Of a stretch of DNA of 64,000 nucleotides, positions 7,238 to 15,642 are shown in pieces. Position numbers and translations under genes: made by a program. The stretch lies in NCBI GenBank assembly GCA_019637155.1, contig JAHBWE010000009.1, forward strand, positions 1 to 64,000, read 5' to 3'. Within the stretch, counting starts at the first letter, position 1; each line of letters opens with the position of its first letter. The notes beneath the pieces were generated by a model that was given only the letters and a program-made list of their open reading frames with translations, had not been told where the DNA came from and ran no database searches. Source of the DNA: Labilithrix sp. (GTDB lineage: Bacteria; Myxococcota_A; Polyangia; Polyangiales; Polyangiaceae).

Positions 7238-9778
7238 CTAGGTTCCCAAGCGCTCGAGGGTGAGCACTGGACGCGATGCGTCGCGAGAGCGGGCGAGGTC
7301 GATCGTCACGTCGAAGTACCAGTCGTTGTCCTCTTCTTCGTCGAGGAGCACCTGGCGGACGCGCCACACGCCTTCCATGCCGCGATCGATCGCTGTGTGC
7401 TTGGGTGCTCTCGCTTCGGGATCGACGCGAATGGAGCGGTGCGTCGTCCAGAACGGCTCGAGCGCCTTCTGGATGCGCGCGCCTTCGCCGGACGCCTCCT
7501 CCGGCGTCCTCGCGACGATGCGGCCCGCCTCCGGGAAGTCGCCGCGGGCGAGCGCGCGGACGAGGCGAAACACCTCGTTGCGAACGAGGACGGTGAAGGC
7601 CTTCACGTCGTGCGTGATGTCCTTGATGCCGACCGGCTCGAGCTCCTCGCGCTCCGGCGGCTTCTCGAAGAGCTGGTGCGGATCCTTCAGCCGCTCCCAC
7701 TCGTCGAGGAGGCTCGAGTCGACCTGGCGCACGATCGTGCGGAACGTCGTGATGACGTCGTCGACGCGCTCGTCCTTCGCCCACTCGGGGATCGTCTGCA
7801 CGAGCGTCTTGTAGACGTCGGAGAGATAACGGAGGAGCACACCTTCGATCCGCTCGAGCCCGTACTCGCGCACGTACTCCTGGAACGACATGACCTGCTC
7901 GAGCATGTCGCGCGCGATCGACTTCGGCCGGATGTTCTCGCTCCGAACCCACGGGTGCTTCTCGGCGAAGAGGTTGAAGCTGCCGTAGACGAAGTCGCGG
8001 TTCGGCTTCGGGTACTCGAGCTTCTCGAGCTCGGCCATGCGCTCGTCGTACTCGACGCCGGCCGCCTTCAGCTCCGCGACCTTCTCGCCCTTCAGCTTGT
8101 CGAGCTGGCGCCGCAAGATCGCGTCCGGGTCCTCGAGGATCGACTCCACCATCGTGAGGACGTCGAGGTCGTAGGTCTCCCGCTCTTTCTCGATCTGCGG
8201 GAGCGTGTCGAGGAGGTAGAGCGAGAGCGCGTGGTGGAGCGAGAAGTCCTCGCCGAGGTCGGCGTTGACGACGGGGAAGCGGCGGCCGTCGTCGTCGTAG
8301 TCCCAGGTGAGGACGCCGGCCGTGCGGAGCGCCTTCACCATCTCGATCGCCTGCCGTCCGAGGATGCGCTTCTGCGGATGGCGCTCGTGGCACGCCTTGA
8401 TCAGGTGCGCGAGCCCCATGCAGCCGCCGTCCTCCTCGCGCGCGAGGACCGACACGACCATGCCGTGCGTGAGCGAGAAGCGCGAGACGAGCGGCTCGGA
8501 GTTGCTCGCGACGAGGCGATCGAACGTCGACTTGTCCCAGTGGACGTAGCCGAACTCGGGCGGCTTCCGTTTCACGATCTTCCGCTTCTTGGCGGGGTCG
8601 TTGCCGGCCTTCGCCTCGAGCTTCAGGTTCTCGATCACGTGCTCCGGCGCCTGCGCGACGACGCTGCCCTTGTCATCGAAGCCCTTGCGCCCCGCGCGGC
8701 CGCTGATCTGCTGAAAATCGCGGACGCTCAGGATCGCGGTCTTCTCGCCGTCGTACTTGCAGAGCCGCGTGAAGAGCACGCTCCGGATCGGCACGTTGAC
8801 GCCGACGCCGAGCGTGTCGGTCCCGCTGATGATCTTGAGGAGGCCGCGCTGCGCGAGCTTCTCGACGAGGAGCCGGTACTTCGGGAGGAGGCCGGCGTGA
8901 TGGATGCCGATGCCGTGCCGGATGAAGCGCTGGAGCTCCTTGCCGTACGGCGAGTCGAAGCGCGCGCCGAGGAGCGCCTCGTTGATCTGCTTCTTCTCCT
9001 CCTTCGTGCAGAAGTCGGAGCTCATCAGGTTCTGCGCCTCCTCCGCGCAGGCCCGCTGCGTGAAGTTGACGATGTAGACCGGCGCGAGATCGCGGCGGAT
9101 GAGGTCCGAGATCGTCTCGCCGAGCGCGGTCTCCTTGTAGGTGAAGTCGAGCGGCACCGGACGCAGCGTCGAGCGCACGACCGCGGTCGGGAGGCCGTTC
9201 ATCTTCGTGAGGCGCGCCTTGAACGGCTCCGGATCGCCGAACGTCGCGCTCATCAGCAAGAAGCGGACGTTCGGCAGCGCGAGGAGCGGGACCTGCCACG
9301 CCACGCCGCGCTCGCGGTCGGAGTAGTAGTGGAACTCGTCCATGATCGCGACGTCGACCGGCGCGCGATCGCCCTCCGCGAGCGCCATGTTCGCGAGGAT
9401 CTCCGCCGTCGCGCAGATGATCGGCGCGTCGCGGTTCACCGTCGCGTCGCCCGTCATCAGCCCGACGTTCTCCGCCCCGAACGCGCGCGCGAGGGCGAAG
9501 AACTTCTCGTTCGCGAGCGCCTTGATCGGGCACGTGTAGAAGGACCGCTCGCCGCGGACGAGGGCGTAGAAGTGGGCCGCCTCCGCGACGAGCGACTTCC
9601 CCGAACCGGTCGGCGTGTCGAGGATGACGTTCGCGCCCTCGAAGATCTCGAGGATCGCCTCCTCCTGCGCGGGGTAGAGCTCGAGCCCGCGCTCGTTCAC
9701 GTAGTTCAGGAACGCGCTCAGGATCGCGTCGCTCGGAGCGTCGCGCGGCGGGAGGTCTTTCAGTGTCGCCGCGGCCAT
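7238..9778 (-). CDS. Ski2-like DEAD/DEAH-box helicase with DUF3516 C-terminus
   Basis: I start at the ATG at 9778 (MAAATLKDLPP); the open frame extends 30 codons further without family similarity. The 846-residue product has Walker A TPTGSGKS (about residues 55-62), a DEFH box (IMDEFHYY), motif III SATFGD and motif VI QISGRAGRKG. It therefore belongs to superfamily II, Ski2/Mtr4-like. The long C-terminal half matches the DUF3516 extension found on actinobacterial and myxobacterial relatives. An RNA helicase role in decay or ribosome maturation is likely by family but unproven. It is followed by the hairpin repeat element. Confidence 0.92.
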   Translation of the reverse strand: MAAATLKDLPPRDAPSDAILSAFLNYVNERGLELYPAQEEAILEIFEGANVILDTPTGSGKSLVAEAAHFYALVRGERSFYTCPIKALANEKFFALARAFGAENVGLMTGDATVNRDAPIICATAEILANMALAEGDRAPVDVAIMDEFHYYSDRERGVAWQVPLLALPNVRFLLMSATFGDPEPFKARLTKMNGLPTAVVRSTLRPVPLDFTYKETALGETISDLIRRDLAPVYIVNFTQRACAEEAQNLMSSDFCTKEEKKQINEALLGARFDSPYGKELQRFIRHGIGIHHAGLLPKYRLLVEKLAQRGLLKIISGTDTLGVGVNVPIRSVLFTRLCKYDGEKTAILSVRDFQQISGRAGRKGFDDKGSVVAQAPEHVIENLKLEAKAGNDPAKKRKIVKRKPPEFGYVHWDKSTFDRLVASNSEPLVSRFSLTHGMVVSVLAREEDGGCMGLAHLIKACHERHPQKRILGRQAIEMVKALRTAGVLTWDYDDDGRRFPVVNADLGEDFSLHHALSLYLLDTLPQIEKERETYDLDVLTMVESILEDPDAILRRQLDKLKGEKVAELKAAGVEYDERMAELEKLEYPKPNRDFVYGSFNLFAEKHPWVRSENIRPKSIARDMLEQVMSFQEYVREYGLERIEGVLLRYLSDVYKTLVQTIPEWAKDERVDDVITTFRTIVRQVDSSLLDEWERLKDPHQLFEKPPEREELEPVGIKDITHDVKAFTVLVRNEVFRLVRALARGDFPEAGRIVARTPEEASGEGARIQKALEPFWTTHRSIRVDPEARAPKHTAIDRGMEGVWRVRQVLLDEEEDNDWYFDVTIDLARSRDASRPVLTLERLGT

Positions 9779-10039
9779 GTCGCGGCCACCATACTCGGTC
9801 TCGTCTACGTCTCCCAAGCGCGTCCGCGGGAGAGGAAAAATCGAGGAAAAACCGTGCTGGCGGAGCAACCGAGGCCTGTTTGCCTGAGCACGCGCCGGAA
9901 CACGTGGGTGCGTCGGGATCCACGATCACGACGCTGACGGCAGGGGTCGGATCACCTCGTTTCCGCGAGATCGAGACGAGATCGAGGAAGGATGCATTCT
10001 TCAACCGTCTCGGCACCGCGGTTGCACTCGCCCCTCTCG

Positions 10040-10423
10040 ATGCGAGCGTCCCTCCTGCCTACACCGGTCACCATCGCTCTGTTCGCCTGCGTCGCCGTCT
10101 TCGCTTCGACGACGGCCGACGCTCAGCCGAAGAAGAAGGGGAACGTCGAGGCAGGGCCGGAGTTCGATCGGATCGCCGCCGCGACCGCGATCAACGAGGT
10201 CGACCTCTCGAAGTGCAAGGCGACCAACGCGGCGAAGGGCGACGGCCACGTGACGATCACGTTCGCGCCCGCCGGCGACGCGTCCGACGTGAAGATCGAC
10301 AAGGGCCCGTGGATCGGCACCCCGGTCGCGAAGTGCATGACCAAGGCGTTCAAGAAGGCGAAGGTCCCCGCGTTCAAGGGCGACGCGGTCACGGTCGGCA
10401 AGACCTTCAAGTTCGGGGAGTAG
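10040..10423 (+). CDS. secreted protein with AgmX/TonB-C-like domain
   Basis: I use the ATG at 10040 because it begins a clean signal peptide (about 27 residues ending TTADAQ); an ATG at 9992 is in frame. The mature 100 residues show the pattern C...GHVTITFAPAGDASDVKI...GTPVAKCMTKAF..AKVPAF. This is the beta-alpha-beta domain with two Cys that often ends myxobacterial secreted proteins and resembles AgmX/PglI and TonB C-termini. The FecR-like protein at 32559 ends in the same kind of domain. Its 3' end overlaps the convergent ferritin-like gene by 17 bp. Confidence 0.78.
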   Translation: MRASLLPTPVTIALFACVAVFASTTADAQPKKKGNVEAGPEFDRIAAATAINEVDLSKCKATNAAKGDGHVTITFAPAGDASDVKIDKGPWIGTPVAKCMTKAFKKAKVPAFKGDAVTVGKTFKFGE

Positions 10424-11261
10424 CCTCGAGCAGCGACGCGTACGCGGGCTCGGCCTCGGGCAGGCCGATCGCGACGAGGCCCGGCACGACGTCCTCTTCC
10501 ATCCCGTCGAAGAACGCGCGCGCGTAGCCCGCGTCGCTCAGCGTGCCGAAGTTCGGTCCGGCGAGGACCTCGGGCTCGCTCCGCGCCCACGCCGGTCCGC
10601 GCGTCGCGCCGCACAGGCGCGCGTAGTGACGGAAGAGGGACGGGAGGCGCGCCGCCAACGAATCGCGTTCTTCGTCGAAGGCGGGACTATCGCGGCGCAT
10701 GAGGAGCGCCCCGAGCTCCCAGCCGAGCTCGCCGTGGAAGGTCTCGTCGACGACGATCGCGCCGACGACCTCGCGCGCGAGCGGGACGTCTGTGACGCGG
10801 AGCGCGCGCCGGAACATCCGCCCGCTGATCGACTCGCCGATGCAGAACGCGGCCACGATCGTCTGGCGGACGTGCGCGCGCGGCGACGTATCGCGGAGGA
10901 GGTGGAGCGCGCTCGGATCGATCTCCGGCTCCGCCGGCCGCCCGAGCGCGGCGCACATGCGGAGGCAGAGATCGGTGTGCCGGACCTCGTCCGCGATCAT
11001 CCGCGCGAACGCGCCCGACCAGTCGAGCGGCGCGCCGAGGAGGTGGAGCTTGCTCGCGAGCTCGGTGAAGATCGCGAGCGACGCCATCTCTTGCACCGCG
11101 CGGGCGCTCCAGAGCCGCGCCGCCGCGTCGAGGTCCTCGGCGCGGTACGCCGCGCGATCGAAGGCGTCCCAGTCGACGGCTCCTTTGCGCGGACGCGCGA
11201 TCGCCTCGTGCTCCTCCGTGAGCGCGAGCGGGTCGCCGCTGACCCGCCTCAGGCGATACAC
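10407..11261 (-). CDS. ferritin-like di-iron protein
   Basis: The 284-residue all-helical protein shows the complete two-helix-pair metal set of the ferritin-like superfamily: Glu58, then E92-xx-H95 (ADEVRH), Glu143 (IGES), then E173-xx-H176 (DETFHGELG). It probably houses a carboxylate-bridged di-iron centre and may act as an oxygenase or oxidase; the substrate is unknown. The spacing fits aurF/para-aminobenzoate oxygenase-like or DUF455-like proteins better than ferritin itself. It converges with and overlaps the secreted protein gene by 17 bp, and lies next to the Pro-rich lipoprotein gene. Confidence 0.78.
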   Translation of the reverse strand: MYRLRRVSGDPLALTEEHEAIARPRKGAVDWDAFDRAAYRAEDLDAAARLWSARAVQEMASLAIFTELASKLHLLGAPLDWSGAFARMIADEVRHTDLCLRMCAALGRPAEPEIDPSALHLLRDTSPRAHVRQTIVAAFCIGESISGRMFRRALRVTDVPLAREVVGAIVVDETFHGELGWELGALLMRRDSPAFDEERDSLAARLPSLFRHYARLCGATRGPAWARSEPEVLAGPNFGTLSDAGYARAFFDGMEEDVVPGLVAIGLPEAEPAYASLLEATPRT

Positions 11262-11265
11262 GGAG

Positions 11266-11622
11266 CTACGGGCCCTTCTTCGGCGGCGGCGAGTTCACGT
11301 GCGGCGGATCCGCCGGCGCCGGCGAGTTCACGTGCTTCGGCAGCGGCGGAGCGGACGCGGACGCGGACGTGGACGGGCTCGGCGCGTTGATGTGCTCCGG
11401 CGTCTCCGGCGCGTTGACGTGCGGCGGATTCGGAGGCTTTGGCGGCTCGGCCTCGCCCGTCGCGGCCGGAGTCGTCGGCGGCGGCGCGGCGCTCGCGGCG
11501 GGATCGGCGACCGGCGTCACCGGCGGCGGATCGTTCCCGCAGCCGGCGCCCGCGAGGCCGAGGCCGACGAGCGCGACACCCTGGGTCAACGACGCGAGAC
11601 GACCAAGTCGATGGGAGCGCAT
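11266..11622 (-). CDS. Pro-rich lipoprotein with HVN(S/A)P repeats
   Basis: The ATG at 11622 begins a signal peptide with lipobox GAGC; the frame is open further upstream but without a signal. The 118-residue product is almost entirely low complexity. The pentapeptide HVNSP, HVNAP or HINAP occurs five times, separated by Pro/Ala/Ser spacers, and the end is PPPKKGP. It is probably a wall-spanning or extended linker lipoprotein; no fold is expected. Because its stop lies 5 bp before the ferritin-like gene's start, the two are likely co-transcribed. Confidence 0.75.
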   Translation of the reverse strand: MRSHRLGRLASLTQGVALVGLGLAGAGCGNDPPPVTPVADPAASAAPPPTTPAATGEAEPPKPPNPPHVNAPETPEHINAPSPSTSASASAPPLPKHVNSPAPADPPHVNSPPPKKGP

Positions 11623-11639
11623 GGTGCGCGGAGCGTACC

Positions 11640-12317
11640 CTACGCGCGCGCGGCGGTCTTCACCGCCGACTCGGGCGCGGGGGCGACCGCGGTCGCCTCT
11701 TCTTCGACGAGGTAACGCATGAGGAGGTCGACGAGCTCCTCGACCATCGTCGCGTCGTTGAGGCCGGGGGAGGTCTCGAGCAAGCTCGCGAGCATGACCG
11801 CGCGCACGCACTGGAAGGCGATGAACGCGGCGGCGTCGACGTTCTTGCGCCGGACGCTCGCGCCGGTGGCCGAGAGGAAGTGGCGCACCAGTCCGATGAT
11901 TCGAAGGTCGAACGACTGAAGGCGGTCCGCCTTCGCCGTGCGGAGCCCCTCCATCGCGAGGACGCGGTGCACACCGGGATAGCTCGAGTGGAGCTGGAGC
12001 ATCCCCTCGACGCAGGCGCACACGACCTCGCGCGGGGATTTCGGCAGGTTGTCCTCGCTGAGGATCTCCTGCGTGAGCGCGATCGCCTTCGTGAACTCGC
12101 GCTCCTGGAGCGCGTCGAAGATCGCGTCACGATGGGAGAAATATTGATAGAGCGTCCCGACGCTCACGCCGGCGACCTCCGCGATGCGGGTGGTCGTCGC
12201 GGCCTCGGGACCTTCGCGCTCCAGAACCTGAACGGTCGCCTCCAAAATGGCGTTCACCGTCTGCTGTGCGCGCGCCTGCTGCGGCTTTTTTCGGGGCGGC
12301 TGCTTCTTGGACGGCAT
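11640..12317 (-). CDS. TetR/AcrR family transcriptional regulator
   Basis: The 225-residue protein starts at the ATG at 12317. After a basic N-terminus (PSKKQPPRKKPQQAR) comes a canonical TetR helix-turn-helix: ILEATVQVLEREGPEAATTTRIAEVAGVSVGTLYQYFSHRDAIFDAL. The C-terminal ligand domain is AcrR-like. It is divergent from the ketosynthase gene with 66 bp between starts, so it probably controls that gene and itself in response to a lipid or acyl-CoA. The ligand is inferred only from the neighbour. Confidence 0.92.
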   Translation of the reverse strand: MPSKKQPPRKKPQQARAQQTVNAILEATVQVLEREGPEAATTTRIAEVAGVSVGTLYQYFSHRDAIFDALQEREFTKAIALTQEILSEDNLPKSPREVVCACVEGMLQLHSSYPGVHRVLAMEGLRTAKADRLQSFDLRIIGLVRHFLSATGASVRRKNVDAAAFIAFQCVRAVMLASLLETSPGLNDATMVEELVDLLMRYLVEEEATAVAPAPESAVKTAARA

Positions 12318-12383
12318 GATTGAAAACCTGAAAGGAATGCGAATGGATCGGAAGCGGTAGGGGATGGATACTCCAGCGCTGCC
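12318..12383. promoter_or_regulatory. divergent TetR/ketosynthase promoter region
   Basis: This 66-bp gap holds both promoters. It contains a direct repeat, TGAAAACC followed by TGAAAGG (about 12319-12334), and a duplicated ATGCGAATGGATCGG/GGATGGATAC theme. Either could be the TetR binding site, but no clear palindrome is present. Confidence 0.4.
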
Positions 12384-13997
12384 GTGCGTCAAAGCGGGGA
12401 AAAACTGAGGCCTCGAGTAGGCGTGTACGGGTGGGGCGTCATCGCGCCCGGCGCCCGGAACATCGACGCGCTGGAGAAGCTCCTGCGATCCGGCTCCACG
12501 GCGCTCAAGACCGCGAGCCGGCCCGAGCTCGGGAGCGGCCTCTTCGCGGTCGGCGATCCGGACTTCGTGCTCGACGACTACGCGGGCTGGATCGCCGAGC
12601 GGAAGGGCGAAGCGTTCGCCGCGCGCCTCAAGAAGAAGATGGGCGACAACGTCCTCTTCGCGCTCGGGGCCACCGTGCAGGCGATGCGCTGCGAGCCGAG
12701 GCTCGAGAAGATCGCGCGCGCGCTCGACGATCGCTGCCACGTCTACGTCGGCTCCGGCGTCGGCGACCTCCCCCAGAGCTACGCCGCCGTGCGCTCGCTC
12801 GACCGCGCGACGCGGGAGTGGAACCACTTCTGGGCCGACCCCGCGCGCTGCGCGGCGCGGAGGGCCTTCGAGGAGACGGGCGACGCGGGCGGCGTGGCTC
12901 CGCCGCCGAACCCGACCACGCTCCCGGTCGACAGCGAGGCGCGCCAGGACGCGCGCGTCGCGTGGGACGCGTTCTGGGCCGCGCGATCGAGCGCGCTCTC
13001 GGACTTCCTCGTCCGCCTCGCCGCGGTCGAGAACGCCGCGCAGGCGCCGGAGGGCCAGGTCGCGTCCGACAAGGCGCACCTCGACGCGATCCGCCGGCGC
13101 GTCCGCGCGCTGCGCGCGCTCCTCGACGAGGTCGGCTGCCCGCCGCCGCCGTGGACCGCGGTGAGCCCGGACCTGATCTGGAACATCCAGAACGCCCCCG
13201 CCGCGCAGATCACGATGCTGCTCGACGTGCACGGCGCGGCGTGGGCCCCCGTCGGCGCGTGCTCCACCTTCGGCGTCGCGCTGAAGTGCGGGCGCGACGC
13301 GATCCTCTCCGGCGACGCGAAGATGGCGATCGTCGGCACGACCGATCCGCGCCCCGACCCCGCGCTCGTCGGCGCGTTCCACGAGGCGCGCGTCATGTCC
13401 GCGACCGGCGCGGTCAACTCGCCGTTCACGTCGCTCCGCGGCACCCACCTCTCCGGCGGCTCCTGCATCTGGATCCTCGCGGACGAGGAGCACATGCGCG
13501 CGCAAGGCGTCACCGGCGAGCCGGTCGGCGGCTGGGTCGAGGGCATCGCGCTCTCCTCCGACGCCGAGCACATCATCACGCCGTCGGTGTCGGGCCCGAA
13601 GCGCGCCATCTCGCGCGCCTTCGAGGAGGCAGGCGTGAAGCCGGAGGACATCGCGATCGCGGACCTCCACGCGACGGGGACGCCGGGCGACCTCAACGAG
13701 CTGTCGCTCGTGCAGGACTTCGTGAGCGCGCACACGCTCATCACCGCGCGCAAGGGGCAGCTCGGTCACGGCATGGCGAACTCGGGCGGCTGGGAGCTCA
13801 CCGCCCTCGCGCTCGGTCTCCGCGCGGGCGAGGCGCTCTCGACCGACATCGACGCGCGCGCGATCCATCGCGACGTCCGCCGCCCCGAGTCGATCGTCGC
13901 CGGGATGAAGCCGCTCACCGGCGAGCGCGTCGGCTTCAAGCTGATGCTCGGCATCGGCGGCATCACCGCCTGCGTCGTGATGCGCTCCGGGAGCTGA
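12384..13997 (+). CDS. beta-ketoacyl synthase-like enzyme with large insertion
   Basis: A GTG start gives 537 residues, about 120 longer than FabF/FabB. The thiolase-fold catalytic set is present: Cys293 in GACSTFG, His429 in LHATGTPGD, and Lys457/His462 in KGQLGHGMANSGGWE. The final GGITACVV is typical of FabF. An Ala/Arg-rich segment of about 100 residues (about 150-260) is inserted before the active-site Cys and has no counterpart in FabF. No acyl carrier protein or acyltransferase gene is adjacent. It is a stand-alone condensing enzyme of unknown product, probably controlled by the divergent TetR. Confidence 0.85.
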   Translation: MRQSGEKLRPRVGVYGWGVIAPGARNIDALEKLLRSGSTALKTASRPELGSGLFAVGDPDFVLDDYAGWIAERKGEAFAARLKKKMGDNVLFALGATVQAMRCEPRLEKIARALDDRCHVYVGSGVGDLPQSYAAVRSLDRATREWNHFWADPARCAARRAFEETGDAGGVAPPPNPTTLPVDSEARQDARVAWDAFWAARSSALSDFLVRLAAVENAAQAPEGQVASDKAHLDAIRRRVRALRALLDEVGCPPPPWTAVSPDLIWNIQNAPAAQITMLLDVHGAAWAPVGACSTFGVALKCGRDAILSGDAKMAIVGTTDPRPDPALVGAFHEARVMSATGAVNSPFTSLRGTHLSGGSCIWILADEEHMRAQGVTGEPVGGWVEGIALSSDAEHIITPSVSGPKRAISRAFEEAGVKPEDIAIADLHATGTPGDLNELSLVQDFVSAHTLITARKGQLGHGMANSGGWELTALALGLRAGEALSTDIDARAIHRDVRRPESIVAGMKPLTGERVGFKLMLGIGGITACVVMRSGS

Positions 13998-14006
13998 TCA
14001 GGTCAA

Positions 14007-15350
14007 TCAGAGCTGCCGCGCGCGTTGCATCGCGTCGAGGTGATTGCACACTGCATCCTTCTTCCCCTCGCCCGGATACGAGTCCGTCGGCGCGTTCATC
14101 ACGGGGTAGAGGATCGTCCAGTGGATGCTCGGGCCGGTGACGTCGCCGTAGGCCGGGACCGTGTCGCGCGTGAGCGAGAGGTACTCCGCGCGCGTCGCGT
14201 GGAACGCGAAGTGGTCGAGGTCGGCGATTCGGCGCCGCTGCGACGCGAAGAGCTCCCCGAGCGTCGCGTCCGTCGCCACGAGCTTCGCGAGCGCCTGCAC
14301 GCCGACGAGCGCGGGGAGGTAGTCCGCCCCCGCGTTCCAGTACGACCAGCCCGGGCGCCAGTCGTCGGCCGGCGGCGGCGTCGTCACGGTGAGGTCGAGG
14401 TGCAGATCGGCGGTCGGGTCGACGCCGAGGAGGCGGTACATCTTCGTCGTCGTGCGGCGCGCGACGAACGCGGGGTCCCAGCCGCCGACGCGGTCGTAGA
14501 GGCGATCGACGTAGTCCTCGACCTCGCGCGAGAGGCGGCAGCGGATGTCGTCCGCGACGAGCGCGTACGCGAGCTTCGCGTAGCGCGGGCTCTCGGCGAC
14601 GCGCGCGTACAGGTCCGCGGCGTGGCGGTTGCCGACGACGTTGCCGAACAGCGTGTTCGGGTTGCCGTACGGCGTGGGGAGGTAGAAGCCGTTCGCGGCC
14701 GGATGGATCTCGAGGTGGCGATAATCCGGATCGTTCCTCGCGACCGCGACGAACGCGCGGAACTCCGCGAGCTCCTCCGGTCCCATGTCGTCGACGCCGT
14801 CGTGACCGAGCTGACCGCCGTAGGCCGCGGGCCAGTCGGGATACGAGCCCCACACCACGCGCGCCTTCCCCGCCGCGCCGTGACAGCTCACGCAGCGCTG
14901 ATCGTCGGCCACGAGGTGCGGACCGGTGACGGGGTCGATCTCGATCGTGTGCGTGCGATAGCCGTGCGTCGCCTCGTCGTGCTCGAGGATCTCGAGCGAG
15001 TTGGCGGTGAAGTCCTCGGCGAGCGGGTGACCGCCCGTCGCGACGAGGAGCCTCGCGTCTTCGGTGAAGTGCACGACGCGCGGCCGCGCGCGCGACGCCA
15101 CGCCGATCGCGCCCGTGTTCGTGACGAGGACGAAGCGCTGCTTGAACGGCTTCGGGAGCAGCGCGAGCGCTTCGCTCTTCGACCGGACGCCGCGCGCGGT
15201 CAGCTCGTGGAGGAGCGATCGCGTGTCGATGTCGAGCGGCAGCTCGGACGTGGCGGCGGCCTCGGTGCCGGCGACCGGCTCCGGAGAGAGGGTGCACGCG
15301 AGGAGCGCCGCGCCGACCGAAGGAACGAGAAGAAGGAGGGACCCCCGCAT
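14007..15350 (-). CDS. lipoprotein with one c-type haem motif
   Basis: The ATG at 15350 begins a signal peptide (RGSLLLLVPSVGAALLAC), so Cys19 is the likely lipidation site. The 447-residue protein has a single CVSCH haem-binding motif (about residue 155) in a context like cytochrome c families that precede a larger unassigned domain. Further His and Tyr/Trp-rich segments (NGFYLPTPYGNPNTLFGN; DWRPGWSYWNAGADYLPALVG) suggest an enzyme or receptor body. I do not recognise the domain. It stands alone between the ketosynthase and tRNA-Ser genes. Confidence 0.78.
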   Translation of the reverse strand: MRGSLLLLVPSVGAALLACTLSPEPVAGTEAAATSELPLDIDTRSLLHELTARGVRSKSEALALLPKPFKQRFVLVTNTGAIGVASRARPRVVHFTEDARLLVATGGHPLAEDFTANSLEILEHDEATHGYRTHTIEIDPVTGPHLVADDQRCVSCHGAAGKARVVWGSYPDWPAAYGGQLGHDGVDDMGPEELAEFRAFVAVARNDPDYRHLEIHPAANGFYLPTPYGNPNTLFGNVVGNRHAADLYARVAESPRYAKLAYALVADDIRCRLSREVEDYVDRLYDRVGGWDPAFVARRTTTKMYRLLGVDPTADLHLDLTVTTPPPADDWRPGWSYWNAGADYLPALVGVQALAKLVATDATLGELFASQRRRIADLDHFAFHATRAEYLSLTRDTVPAYGDVTGPSIHWTILYPVMNAPTDSYPGEGKKDAVCNHLDAMQRARQL

Positions 15351-15436
15351 CGGGGCGCTCCGTAGCACGGGAGCGGCCCCGAGCAAGCTCGCTTGCGCCG
15401 CGCCCGAACCGCGAGTAGATCGGTCTTTCCCACTCT

Positions 15437-15524
15437 GGAGAGGTGACCGAGTGGCCGAAGGTACTCCCTTGCTAAGGGAGCGTGGGTCAAAAGCCTACCG
15501 AGGGTTCGAATCCCTCCCTCTCCG
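15437..15524 (+). tRNA. tRNA-Ser (anticodon GCT)
   Basis: An 88-nt class II tRNA. The acceptor strands GGAGAGG (15437-15443) and CCTCTCC (15517-15523) pair perfectly, with G as discriminator. The anticodon arm is CTCCC-TTGCTAA-GGGAG (anticodon GCT, reading AGC and AGT). A long variable arm follows, and the T arm is GAGGG-TTCGAAT-CCCTC (15500-15516). CCA is not encoded. I saw no neighbouring tRNA or integrase. Confidence 0.97.
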
Positions 15525-15642
15525 CAAGAAATCCCGCCGACTCGCAGCGCGGATTCGCCGTGTAGGGAATGGTCGGAGCGATCCTCGTAGGCCGCGGTGA
15601 CTTTCTCGTGTCGGGGTTTGCGCGCGCTCGCGATCCAGTATC

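Noticed and set aside
15437..15524. tRNA as phage or island attachment site
   Set aside because: No integrase gene and no second copy of the tRNA 3' end in the window.
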